Origin: Brevibacterium sp.
GTDB taxonomy: Bacteria > Actinomycetota > Actinomycetes > Actinomycetales > Brevibacteriaceae
DNA: 40,903 nucleotides
Assembly: GCF_022712115.1 (NCBI RefSeq)
Contig: NZ_JALAHB010000041.1
Coordinates: forward strand, 1-40,903
Direction: 5' to 3'
A program made the position numbers and the translations under genes. This document shows positions 34,330 to 40,903 of the stretch, one piece after another (position 1 is the stretch's first letter; the number at the start of each line of letters is the position of its first letter). The notes under the pieces are model-generated. The model was given only the letters and a program-made list of their open reading frames with translations. It was not told the origin of the DNA and did not search any database.

Positions 34330-34364
34330 TAGACTGGGGAACAACCGCAGAGCGGCTGCGGTTG
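34330..34364 (+). promoter_or_regulatory. clgR promoter and inverted repeat in leader
   Basis: TAGACT (34330-34335) is a likely -10, giving a leader of about 130 nt. CAACCGCAG (34342-34350) and CTGCGGTTG (34356-34364) form a perfect 9-bp inverted repeat around AGCGG, starting at about the transcription start. It may be an operator, possibly for ClgR itself, or an RNA hairpin. Confidence 0.45.
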
Positions 34365-34470
34365 CAGTCACAGTGAGGTCGGATATCCAGTCGTACCTGC
34401 ATGATCGGTCGGTCCCGCACCCGGTGCCGGGGACGGCCTGCACACGTTGGCCAGTGAGGAAGGGAACCGC

Positions 34471-34803
34471 GTGACTCTCCTGCGAATCGAGATCGGCGAC
34501 GCACTGCGCACCGCGCGGCGCCGCCAGGGCCGCACGCTGCGTGAGGTCTCCGCGGATGCGAGCGTCTCCCTGGGCTACCTCAGCGAGATCGAGCGCGGGC
34601 AGAAGGAAGCCTCCTCGGAGCTCCTGGCCTCCATCTGCGAGGCACTGGACATGCCGGTGTCCGGTCTGCTGCGCGATGTGAGCGACCGCTTCGCCCTGGA
34701 CGAGGGCGTCGACATCCCGGACACCATCCCCGTCGAGCTCGCGCGCCGCGTGCTCTCCGGCGGCCGCGCTGACGACGAGCCCGCGCTGGCGGGCAGGCCC
34801 TGA
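34471..34803 (+). CDS. clgR: ClgR-type helix-turn-helix regulator
   Basis: A 110-residue Cro/C1-type (XRE) DNA-binding protein. The helix-turn-helix spans about residues 12-66: [52 protein letters not shown], nearly the ClgR consensus. ClgR activates clp protease and some repair genes in actinobacteria and is itself a Clp substrate in species studied. The C-terminus here (LAGRP) does not show the AA-ending degron. GTG 34471 has AAGGG (34460-34464) 6 nt upstream; an in-frame TTG at 34447 would place that site inside the gene. It lies between cinA and the DUF3046-recA pair. Confidence 0.9.
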   Translation: MTLLRIEIGDALRTARRRQGRTLREVSADASVSLGYLSEIERGQKEASSELLASICEALDMPVSGLLRDVSDRFALDEGVDIPDTIPVELARRVLSGGRADDEPALAGRP

Positions 34804-34807
34804 TCCC

Positions 34808-35035
34808 ATGCGGCACGCGCTGTACTGGGAGCTCATGGACGACGAGTTCGGCCGCATGCGCGCGGCCTCCCTGCACGAGGACCTCGCGCTGAGCACGCTG
34901 GGCTCGCTCACCCCCGCCCAGGCGTTCGAGGCCGGCCACGGGCCCAAGGAGGTCTGGGCTGCGGTCTGCGAGGCCGCCGGGGTCCCCGCCGAGCGCAGAC
35001 TGGGCAGGGACAAGCCCGCGGCCACCCCGATGTGA
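34808..35035 (+). CDS. DUF3046 family protein
   Basis: A 75-residue protein with the DUF3046 pattern: MRHALYWELMDDEFGRMRAASLHEDLALSTLGSLTPAQAFEAGHGPKEVWAAVCEAAGVP. This small family is found next to recA in actinobacteria and has no known function. Its ATG is 4 nt after the clgR stop, so the two are in one transcript. A strong terminator follows at 35105-35144, which separates it from recA. Confidence 0.88.
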   Translation: MRHALYWELMDDEFGRMRAASLHEDLALSTLGSLTPAQAFEAGHGPKEVWAAVCEAAGVPAERRLGRDKPAATPM

Positions 35036-35104
35036 GCCTCCGGCCGCTCGGGACAGGAGCCCGTGCCCGGTCCCTTCCCGCCCCCGGACGCGGCAGGCAG
35101 ATGC

Positions 35105-35144
35105 CGCATCCGCCCCACCCGCTCGTGCAGGTGGGGCGGATGCG
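35105..35144 (+). terminator. Terminator after DUF3046 gene
   Basis: A perfect 15-bp stem (35105-35119 with 35130-35144) with a 10-nt loop lies 69 bp past the stop. It insulates recA from the clgR transcript. Confidence 0.75.
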
Positions 35145-35190
35145 TTCCCGGCGGCGTGCGGGCCGGGGGCGACACGCCGCACGAGACGAT

Positions 35191-35219
35191 TAGAACACGT
35201 GTTCCCCTCGCGGTATGCT
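35191..35219 (+). promoter_or_regulatory. recA promoter with SOS box
   Basis: GAACACGTGTTC (35193-35204) is a perfect LexA box of the GAAC-N4-GTTC type. It overlaps the -35 TAGAAC (35191-35196), which is 17 bp before TATGCT (35214-35219). LexA bound here would block the polymerase directly. A TACTCT at 35316-35321 might mark a second, LexA-independent promoter. These sites, with the terminator before them, account for the 326-bp gap; the leader from the first promoter is about 135 nt. Confidence 0.8.
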
Positions 35220-35361
35220 TGAACCCTGACCGCCCCGCGTCATCCCTGCTGTGGATGTGCGAGCGGGCTGTACACAGGTTCACCCGGATCGGGGAGCTGT
35301 GTCCGTGCCGGTGTCTACTCTGGTCCCAGACAGGCATCGACGTACTGATCTTGGAGGAGAC

Positions 35362-36510
35362 ATGGCAGCGAAGACCACCCGCGGCGCACAGACCGCCGGC
35401 GGAGACAAGAGCAAGGCCCTGGAAGCGGCGATGGGGCAGGTGGAGCGCCAGTACGGCAAGGGCGCTGTCATGCGCCTGGGGGAGGAGAAGCGCCAGCCCA
35501 TCGAGGCGATCCCCACCGGCTCCGTCGCACTCGACATCGCACTCGGCGTGGGCGGTCTGCCGCGCGGTCGTGTCGTGGAGATCTACGGGCCGGAGTCCTC
35601 CGGCAAGACGACCGTGGCCCTGCACGCCGTCGCGAGCGCGCAGAAGGCCGGGGGCATCGCGGCCTTCATCGACGCGGAGCACGCCCTGGACCCGGAGTAT
35701 GCCAAGGCGCTGGGCGTGGACACGGATCAGCTCCTGGTCTCGCAGCCGGACACCGGCGAGCAGGCGCTGGAGATCGCGGACATGCTGATCCGCTCCGGCG
35801 CCCTCGACGTCATCGTCATCGACTCCGTCGCGGCCCTCGTGCCCAAGGCGGAGATCGAGGGGGAGATGGGCGACTCCCACGTGGGTCTCCAGGCCCGTCT
35901 CATGTCGCAGGCGCTGCGCAAGATCACGGGCGCCCTCGCCGCGTCGAAGACGACGGCGATCTTCATCAACCAGCTGCGTGAGAAGGTGGGCGTGTTCTTC
36001 GGTTCGCCGGAGACCACCTCCGGCGGCAAGGCCCTGAAGTTCTACGCCTCGGTGCGTCTGGACGTGCGCCGGATCGAGACCCTCAAGGAGGGTGGTGACG
36101 CAGTGGGCAACCGCACGCGCGTCAAGGTCGTGAAGAACAAGGTCGCGCCGCCGTTCAAGCAGGCGGAGTTCGACATCATCTACGGTCACGGGATCTCCCG
36201 CGAGGGCAGCCTGATCGACATGGGCGTGGACAACGGGATCGTCCGCAAGTCCGGGTCCTGGTTCACCTATGACGGCGACCAGCTGGGCCAGGGCAAGGAG
36301 AACGTCCGCAACTTCCTCAAGGACAATCCGGGACTCGCCGAGGAGATCGAGACGAAGATCAAGGAGAAGCTGGGTCTCTTCGCCGCGCCGGAGGAGGCCG
36401 AGGCACCGGAGGTGGACGGAGGCCCGGCCGGGCCCGGAGCGGGCAAGGCCTCCGCGGCCAAGCCCGCGGAGCCCAAGGGTGCGCCCGTGCCGGCCGGTGC
36501 GGAGTTCTGA
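35362..36510 (+). CDS. recA: Recombinase RecA
   Basis: A 382-residue ATP-dependent strand-exchange protein and SOS coprotease. Walker A GPESSGKT is at 76-83, [18 protein letters not shown] follows, [40 protein letters not shown] covers Walker B and loop L1, and [37 protein letters not shown] covers loop L2. The last 40 residues are a Pro/Ala/Glu/Lys-rich tail. The coding sequence is uninterrupted, with no intein. ATG 35362 follows GGAGGAG (35353-35359). It is controlled by the SOS box at 35193-35204 and is followed by recX after 12 bp. Confidence 0.98.
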   Translation: MAAKTTRGAQTAGGDKSKALEAAMGQVERQYGKGAVMRLGEEKRQPIEAIPTGSVALDIALGVGGLPRGRVVEIYGPESSGKTTVALHAVASAQKAGGIAAFIDAEHALDPEYAKALGVDTDQLLVSQPDTGEQALEIADMLIRSGALDVIVIDSVAALVPKAEIEGEMGDSHVGLQARLMSQALRKITGALAASKTTAIFINQLREKVGVFFGSPETTSGGKALKFYASVRLDVRRIETLKEGGDAVGNRTRVKVVKNKVAPPFKQAEFDIIYGHGISREGSLIDMGVDNGIVRKSGSWFTYDGDQLGQGKENVRNFLKDNPGLAEEIETKIKEKLGLFAAPEEAEAPEVDGGPAGPGAGKASAAKPAEPKGAPVPAGAEF

Positions 36511-36522
36511 GGGTGAGCGGTC

Positions 36523-37161
36523 ATGGCCCCGGACCCGCGTGAGGAACTGATCGCCTCCCTGCAGGCCGCCGTGGAAGCGGTGCCTGCGAGCGGGGACGGG
36601 CCCCTCGGCGCAGAGGGCACGGGAGACACCGCGGTCTCGGGGGGTGCGCCCGCTGCAGCCGGGGCCGCCGCAGATCCGTCCGCGCCCGGGAGCCCGGAGA
36701 ATCCTGACTACCGGGCGGCGAGGAAGCGGGCATATTCGCTCCTGGCGATGCGCGATCACAGCAGGGCGGAGCTCAGGGAGAAGCTCCTGCGGAAGGAGCA
36801 TGCAGGGGACTCCGTCGAGATCCTCCTCGACCGCCTCGAGGCCTCCGACCTGCTGAACGACAGGCGGTACGCCCAGCAGCTCGTCCGCGTGCAGCGTGAG
36901 CAGAAGGGCCTCTCCGCATCCGCACTCCAGCGGCGGCTGCGGGAGAAGGGCGTCTCCGACGAGGACGCCCGTGCCTCGTTGGAGGACCTCGACGACGACT
37001 TCCCGCACGCCCTGGCCCTCGCGAGGAGGAAGGCGGCGTCCACCCGCACGCTGGACCGGGACACCCGGCTGCGCAGGATCCTCGGCGTGCTCGGGCGGCG
37101 CGGATTCGCCGGGGGAACGGCCATGCGCGCCGCGCAGGAGGCCCTGGACGAGGAGTGCTGA
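36523..37161 (+). CDS. recX: RecA regulator RecX
   Basis: A 212-residue inhibitor of RecA filament growth. The RecX domain starts near residue 62 with YRAARKRAYSLLAMRDHSRAELREKLLRKEH and continues through three-helix repeats (LLDRLEASDLLNDRRYAQQLVRVQREQKGLSASALQRRLREKGVSDEDA). The first 60 residues are an Ala/Gly/Pro-rich extension of no known role. ATG 36523 lies 12 bp after the recA stop, so the pair shares the SOS-controlled promoter, which limits RecA after damage. Confidence 0.93.
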   Translation: MAPDPREELIASLQAAVEAVPASGDGPLGAEGTGDTAVSGGAPAAAGAAADPSAPGSPENPDYRAARKRAYSLLAMRDHSRAELREKLLRKEHAGDSVEILLDRLEASDLLNDRRYAQQLVRVQREQKGLSASALQRRLREKGVSDEDARASLEDLDDDFPHALALARRKAASTRTLDRDTRLRRILGVLGRRGFAGGTAMRAAQEALDEEC

Positions 37162-37211
37162 GCAGGGCCGGAGGCACCCGTGGGGCATCCCGTCGGACGT
37201 TCCAGATAGCG

Positions 37212-37217
37212 TAGGAT
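37212..37217 (+). promoter_or_regulatory. -10 element for unknown gene at 37285
   Basis: TAGGAT stands 67 nt before the start codon in the 123-bp gap after recX. No -35 is evident. Confidence 0.35.
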
Positions 37218-37284
37218 GTTGTGCGGAGGAGCACACCGCCGGCGCTGGGGCCGGGCCCGTCGGGCGTGTGCAGGGAGGAGCGCG

Positions 37285-37866
37285 ATGACAGCAATGCACC
37301 CCGGGGGTGTGGGCGGGCAGTTCATCGATCTCGCGGAATCCGCAGAGGATCAGCGCGCCATCCTCGTACTCGCCGGAGCCCACTTCGATGTGGCTCCGGA
37401 GGCCGTCGGGGCCTCGGCCGTGAGCTGGTACACCGACGACAGCAGTGTGTTCGCCTCCTACTGGTGTCCGCGGTCGCGGGTGGCGCGGCTGCCGCACGGA
37501 CGCGCCTCGCGGATAGACCTCACGCTCTCTCGCGCCACGCGCTGCGCGGGCGGCGATCTGGACGCCGTGCGGGCGGAGTACGACCACCCGGCCGTGCGGG
37601 TCGTGCCGGTCACGGCACCCGGCTGGTCCCTCGCCTACACGGTGCTCGCGGGAGTGGGAGCCGGTGCTGCCGGAGGGACGATGATGCGGTTCGTCCAGGC
37701 CGAACCCGGCGGTTCCATCACGGTGTCCCTGGATGCCGGCGGGGGGCCTCTCGACCACGAGGCAGCGGTGCGCCTGGCCGCCGGCGTGAAGGAGGCCGTG
37801 CGCTTCGAACAGCGCCTGGGACGCGCTGCCGCGGGTGAGGGGATCAGCGGCGTCGCAGGCGGCTGA
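37285..37866 (+). CDS. Unknown conserved-position protein between recX and miaB
   Basis: A 193-residue protein that I do not recognise. It has no signal peptide; one short hydrophobic, glycine-rich stretch ([18 protein letters not shown] at about 117-134) is too small-residue-rich to be a confident membrane span. [33 protein letters not shown] is the most distinctive segment. GGAGGAG (37274-37280) 4 nt before ATG 37285 and good codon bias support it as a real gene. Possible mixed alpha/beta fold; no catalytic motif is visible. Confidence 0.7.
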   Translation: MTAMHPGGVGGQFIDLAESAEDQRAILVLAGAHFDVAPEAVGASAVSWYTDDSSVFASYWCPRSRVARLPHGRASRIDLTLSRATRCAGGDLDAVRAEYDHPAVRVVPVTAPGWSLAYTVLAGVGAGAAGGTMMRFVQAEPGGSITVSLDAGGGPLDHEAAVRLAAGVKEAVRFEQRLGRAAAGEGISGVAGG

Positions 37867-37925
37867 ACGCCGCATGGGTGGGCTCGTCCGAGCCGCGGGA
37901 GTGCGCCCTGCGCGTCGGCACTCGG

Positions 37926-37931
37926 TACACT
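37926..37931 (+). promoter_or_regulatory. miaB -10 element
   Basis: TACACT ends 9 nt before the miaB ATG, with only GGGCGGG-like bases between. The transcript would have a leader of at most a few nucleotides. Confidence 0.4.
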
Positions 37932-37940
37932 GGGCGGGCC

Positions 37941-39440
37941 ATGACACACTCTGCTCCCGCCCCTGCTCCAGACACCGCCGGCGCATCCCGCACCTACGAG
38001 GTGCGGACCTACGGCTGCCAGATGAACGTGCACGACTCGGAGAGGCTCTCGGGTCTCCTCGACGACGCCGGATACGTGCCGGCCGGGGACGGGTCGCAGG
38101 CCGACGTCGTCGTGTTCAACACGTGTGCGGTGAGGGAGAATGCGGACAACCGCCTCTACGGCAACCTCGGCCGCCTGGCCAAGGTGAAGGAGGAGCGGCC
38201 GGGCATGCAGATCGCCGTGGGCGGCTGCATGGCGCAGAAGGACCGGGACGCCATCGTCGCGCGGGCGCCGTGGGTCGACGTGGTCTTCGGCACTCACAAC
38301 ATGGGCTCGCTTCCCGTGCTCCTGGAGCGTGCGCGGCACAACAGCGAGGCCCAGGTGGAGATCCTCGAGTCCCTCGATGTCTTCCCCTCCACCCTGCCCA
38401 CCCGCCGTGAGTCCGCGCACTCCGCGTGGGTCTCCATCAGCGTGGGCTGCAACAACACGTGCACTTTCTGCATCGTCCCGTCGCTGCGCGGCAAGGAGAA
38501 GGACCGGCGGCCGGGGGACATCCTCGCGGAGGTGGAGGCACTCGCCGCGGAGGGCGTCATTGAGGTGACGCTGCTCGGCCAGAACGTCAACTCCTACGGC
38601 GCGGAGTTCCGGGACAAGGGCGCTTTCGCCAAGCTCCTGCGTGCGGTGGGGCGCGTCGAGGGCATCGAGCGCGTCCGCTTCACGAGCCCGCACCCGGCGG
38701 CGTTCTCCACGGACGTCATCGAGGCGATGGCGGAGACGCCCACCGTCATGCCGCAGCTGCACATGCCGCTGCAGTCGGGCTCGGACCGGATCCTCAAGGC
38801 AATGCGGAGGTCCTACCGCTCCTCCCGCTTCCTGCGGATCCTCGAGGAGGTGCGCGAGCACATCCCGCACGCCGCCATCACCACGGACATCATCGTGGGC
38901 TTCCCCGGCGAGACCGAGGAGGACTTCGAGGCGACGCTGGAGGTGGTGCGCGCCGCTCGCTTCTCACAGGCCTTCACCTTCCAGTACTCGATCCGGCCGG
39001 GCACCCCGGCGGCGGAGATGGAGGACCAGGTGCCCAAGGAGATCGTGCAGCGCCGCTTCGAGAGGCTCACGGCGCTGCAGGATGAGATCGCCTGGGAGGA
39101 GAACCGAGCGCTCGTGGGCACCCGGCAGGAGATCCTCGTGACCGGGGAGCCGGACGAGGAGCACGGTCGCTTCAGCGGACGGTCCGAGGACAACCGCCTC
39201 GTCCATGTGCGCGTCCAGGACTCGGCCGGGATGCCCCGTCCGGGTGACGTCGTGAGCGCGCGGATCGACGCGGCGAAGCCCTACTTCCTGCTCGCCGATT
39301 CCGGGTACGCGCTCCGGCGCACGCGCGCGGGCGACGCCCACGACCGGGCGCAGGCGGAGTCGTGCGGGACAGGCGGGTCCGCACCTGCCGCGGCCGGCCC
39401 CACCACGCTCGGCATGCCCACGCTCCGCGCCGGGCTCTGA
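37941..39440 (+). CDS. miaB: tRNA-2-methylthio-N6-dimethylallyladenosine synthase
   Basis: A 499-residue radical-SAM methylthiotransferase that adds a methylthio group to i6A37 of tRNAs. The N-terminal UPF0004 domain carries auxiliary-cluster cysteines C26 (YGCQMN), C62 (NTCAVREN) and C96 (GGCMAQ). The radical-SAM cluster is C170-x3-C174-x2-C177 in [18 protein letters not shown] domain follows near residues 375-450. The final 50 residues ([13 protein letters not shown] and onward) are a poorly conserved tail. ATG 37941 lies 9 nt after TACACT. Its substrate is made by MiaA, whose gene starts at 40341. Confidence 0.96.
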   Translation: MTHSAPAPAPDTAGASRTYEVRTYGCQMNVHDSERLSGLLDDAGYVPAGDGSQADVVVFNTCAVRENADNRLYGNLGRLAKVKEERPGMQIAVGGCMAQKDRDAIVARAPWVDVVFGTHNMGSLPVLLERARHNSEAQVEILESLDVFPSTLPTRRESAHSAWVSISVGCNNTCTFCIVPSLRGKEKDRRPGDILAEVEALAAEGVIEVTLLGQNVNSYGAEFRDKGAFAKLLRAVGRVEGIERVRFTSPHPAAFSTDVIEAMAETPTVMPQLHMPLQSGSDRILKAMRRSYRSSRFLRILEEVREHIPHAAITTDIIVGFPGETEEDFEATLEVVRAARFSQAFTFQYSIRPGTPAAEMEDQVPKEIVQRRFERLTALQDEIAWEENRALVGTRQEILVTGEPDEEHGRFSGRSEDNRLVHVRVQDSAGMPRPGDVVSARIDAAKPYFLLADSGYALRRTRAGDAHDRAQAESCGTGGSAPAAAGPTTLGMPTLRAGL

Positions 39441-39447
39441 CACCGGT

Positions 39448-40344
39448 ATGCGAGACACCTCCGGCCGGCCGGCGTCGTCCTCGGAAGTGGACGCGGCCGA
39501 TGCCCTCCGAGGCCTGCTCATTCCGGGGACGCCGCTGCTGCTGCGTGGGGTGGACCCCGGAGAGCCGGAGGCGATGACCGCCTTCCGCTCCGCAGTGCAC
39601 ACGGCGCTGCGACGGGCACCGGTGTGGACTGTGCTGCTGCCGCCTCACGAACCCCCCAGCAGCGCAGGCGGCTCCGCTTCCGCCGGTACGGGTTCTGCTG
39701 CGGCAGAGGAGCCTCTGCTGCCCGGCGTGCTCTCCCTCGGCGGTCTGGGGGTGCCGCGCGGAGTCGTGGTGCCGTGCGTCCCCGGCGCAGCCGCGGAGCT
39801 GAGCCCGGCAGATGTGCGCGGCGGTGAGGAGCTCGCGTCCGCAGTCGCCTCGCTCCGCAGGCAGGCCCCGGATTCCGCGCAGCGATCCGCGCGGGTCCAC
39901 ATCGGCTTCACGGTGGCTGCGCTGTGCGCGCTGGAGGCAGGCGTCTCCGTCCGGCTGCAGCGCGCATCCGCGCCGCCCTCGGCGCCTCTGCTCGTGCCCC
40001 TCGACTTCTCCGGTGCCGCCGACCCCGACGCACCCCTCGCGCCGCGCGAGGGCGCGGCGGCCTTCGACGCAGCCCTGGAGGAGGCGCTCACCGGAGCCGT
40101 GGACCGCGAGGCGCTCTCGTGCCTGGACGCGGGCCCTGCGGCGGCATGGACGGACGGCGTCGTCGCAGCCCTGGGGGCCTCTGGGGACCCGTCTCGGCTG
40201 CGCGGCACCGTGCGGGCGGCGACGGACTGCCACAGGGTGCGATACCGGCTCATCGGGCTCGAGGCGTCCCGGGCCAGGCCCGCGTCCCCGCTCCCGCCGG
40301 CGAGCGGGGAGGACCGTGTCGCAGCCACGGGTGCGGCCCGGTGA
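39448..40344 (+). CDS. Unknown protein between miaB and miaA
   Basis: A 298-residue Ala/Pro/Gly-rich protein without signal peptide or clear membrane spans. In many actinobacteria the gene between miaB and miaA is annotated as a class III extradiol dioxygenase subunit B-like protein, and [20 protein letters not shown] could be part of such a fold. I cannot see the usual metal-binding histidines, so this is only a positional suggestion. ATG 39448 lies 7 bp after the miaB stop and the end overlaps miaA by GTGA, so it is the middle gene of a coupled miaB-X-miaA unit. Confidence 0.7.
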   Translation: MRDTSGRPASSSEVDAADALRGLLIPGTPLLLRGVDPGEPEAMTAFRSAVHTALRRAPVWTVLLPPHEPPSSAGGSASAGTGSAAAEEPLLPGVLSLGGLGVPRGVVVPCVPGAAAELSPADVRGGEELASAVASLRRQAPDSAQRSARVHIGFTVAALCALEAGVSVRLQRASAPPSAPLLVPLDFSGAADPDAPLAPREGAAAFDAALEEALTGAVDREALSCLDAGPAAAWTDGVVAALGASGDPSRLRGTVRAATDCHRVRYRLIGLEASRARPASPLPPASGEDRVAATGAAR

Positions 40345-40903
40345 CGGCGGTGGACGGCGCATCCTGCCGGCATTCCCGTCCCCGCCCGCTCGTCGTGGTG
40401 GTGGGGGCCACCGCGACCGGCAAATCGGATCTCGGGATCGGTCTCGCCCGGCGGCTCAGCGGGGAGGTGGTCAACGCGGACGCGCTCCAGCTCTACCGGG
40501 GGATGGACATCGGGACGGCCAAGCTCGCGCCGGAGGAGCGCGGCGGTGTGCCCCACCACCTCATCGACGTGCTCGACGTCGATGAGCCGGCCTCGGTCTC
40601 CGGGTTCCAGCGCGCCGCCCGCAAGGCCGTCGCGGACATCGAGTCCCGCGGACACCACGCCGTGATGGTGGGCGGCTCCGGCCTGTACGTGCGCGCCGTC
40701 ACGGACGACATGCGCTTCCCCGGCACGGACCCGGCGCTCCGGGCGGCCCTGGAGGAGGAGGCGGCGGGAGCGGGGACGGAGGCGCTGCACCGGCGACTCG
40801 CGGTCCAGGACCCGCCTGCGGCGGCCAAGATCGCCCCCGGCGACACCCGCCGGGTGGTCCGCGCGCTCGAGGTCATGGCGCTTACCGGGGAGCCGTTCTC
40901 CGC
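40341..40903 (+). CDS. miaA: tRNA dimethylallyltransferase MiaA, N-terminal part
   Basis: The frame is open to the window edge, giving the first 187 residues of about 300. The P-loop [13 protein letters not shown] (GATATGKS at 22-29) is followed by [58 protein letters not shown] and [11 protein letters not shown], all MiaA signatures. It prenylates A37 of tRNAs reading UNN codons, using dimethylallyl diphosphate. GTG 40341 shares a GTGA overlap with the previous stop; GTG 40350 is an alternative start. The product is the substrate of MiaB, encoded 2 genes upstream. Confidence 0.95.
   Translation, partial: MTAVDGASCRHSRPRPLVVVVGATATGKSDLGIGLARRLSGEVVNADALQLYRGMDIGTAKLAPEERGGVPHHLIDVLDVDEPASVSGFQRAARKAVADIESRGHHAVMVGGSGLYVRAVTDDMRFPGTDPALRAALEEEAAGAGTEALHRRLAVQDPPAAAKIAPGDTRRVVRALEVMALTGEPFS

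Noticed and set aside
35362..36510. RecA intein
   Set aside because: The protein is of normal length and continuous through the Walker A, L1 and L2 regions where inteins insert.
34210..37986. A 1258-codon minus-strand open frame across clgR, recA and recX
   Set aside because: It runs antisense through several certain genes, a terminator and the SOS box. The composition is that of a shadow frame.

Overview
The window is 40.9 kb of very GC-rich actinobacterial chromosome. Gene order and content point to the Micrococcales, possibly Micrococcaceae-like; the genus cannot be fixed from sequence alone. Supporting signs are a strong third-position G/C bias, frequent GTG and some TTG starts, 4-bp ATGA/GTGA gene overlaps, a DUF4439 lipoprotein, YlxR, a ClgR-type regulator, DUF3046 beside recA, and a GAAC-N4-GTTC SOS box. 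No tRNA or rRNA gene, insertion sequence, prophage or CRISPR array was seen.

Layout. (1) 1-2.5 kb: the end of a TauE/SafE exporter, then a minus-strand pair, a DUF4439 lipoprotein overlapping a small-molecule kinase of the streptomycin/hydroxyurea kinase type. (2) 2.6-14.1 kb: the classic translation/RNA block rimP-nusA-ylxR-infB-rbfA, a membrane-anchored peptidase-like protein coupled to truB, then ribF, rpsO and pnp. (3) 14.2-22.1 kb: an M16 peptidase, Fe/Mn superoxide dismutase, a small membrane protein, dapB with a TPR membrane protein, a convergent multi-spanning acyltransferase-like protein, then dapA overlapping RNase J. (4) 22.1-29.9 kb: a carbon-use module, iclR and a lactate/glycolate permease on the minus strand, divergent from a GlcD/D-lactate dehydrogenase flavoprotein and malate synthase A, followed by a UPF0371/DUF1846 protein. 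It sits between RNase J and ftsK, which I recall as close neighbours in many actinobacteria. (5) 30.1-40.9 kb: ftsK-pgsA-cinA-clgR-DUF3046-recA-recX, an unknown gene, miaB, a second unknown gene and the start of miaA.

How it fits together. Most genes are core housekeeping: translation initiation and ribosome maturation, RNA decay (PNPase, RNase J), lysine/diaminopimelate synthesis (dapA, dapB), cell envelope and division (FtsK, PgsA, peptidase-like protein), DNA repair (RecA, RecX) and tRNA modification (TruB, MiaB, MiaA). The carbon module could import glycolate or lactate; if the flavoprotein makes glyoxylate, malate synthase would pass it directly to malate, as in the E. coli glc locus.

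The most interesting non-coding signals are two mutually exclusive hairpins over the infB ribosome-binding site, a duplicated two-hairpin element before rbfA, a 27-bp perfect inverted repeat after malate synthase, several unassigned palindromes at promoters, and a recurring -10-to-start spacing that suggests leaderless transcripts.
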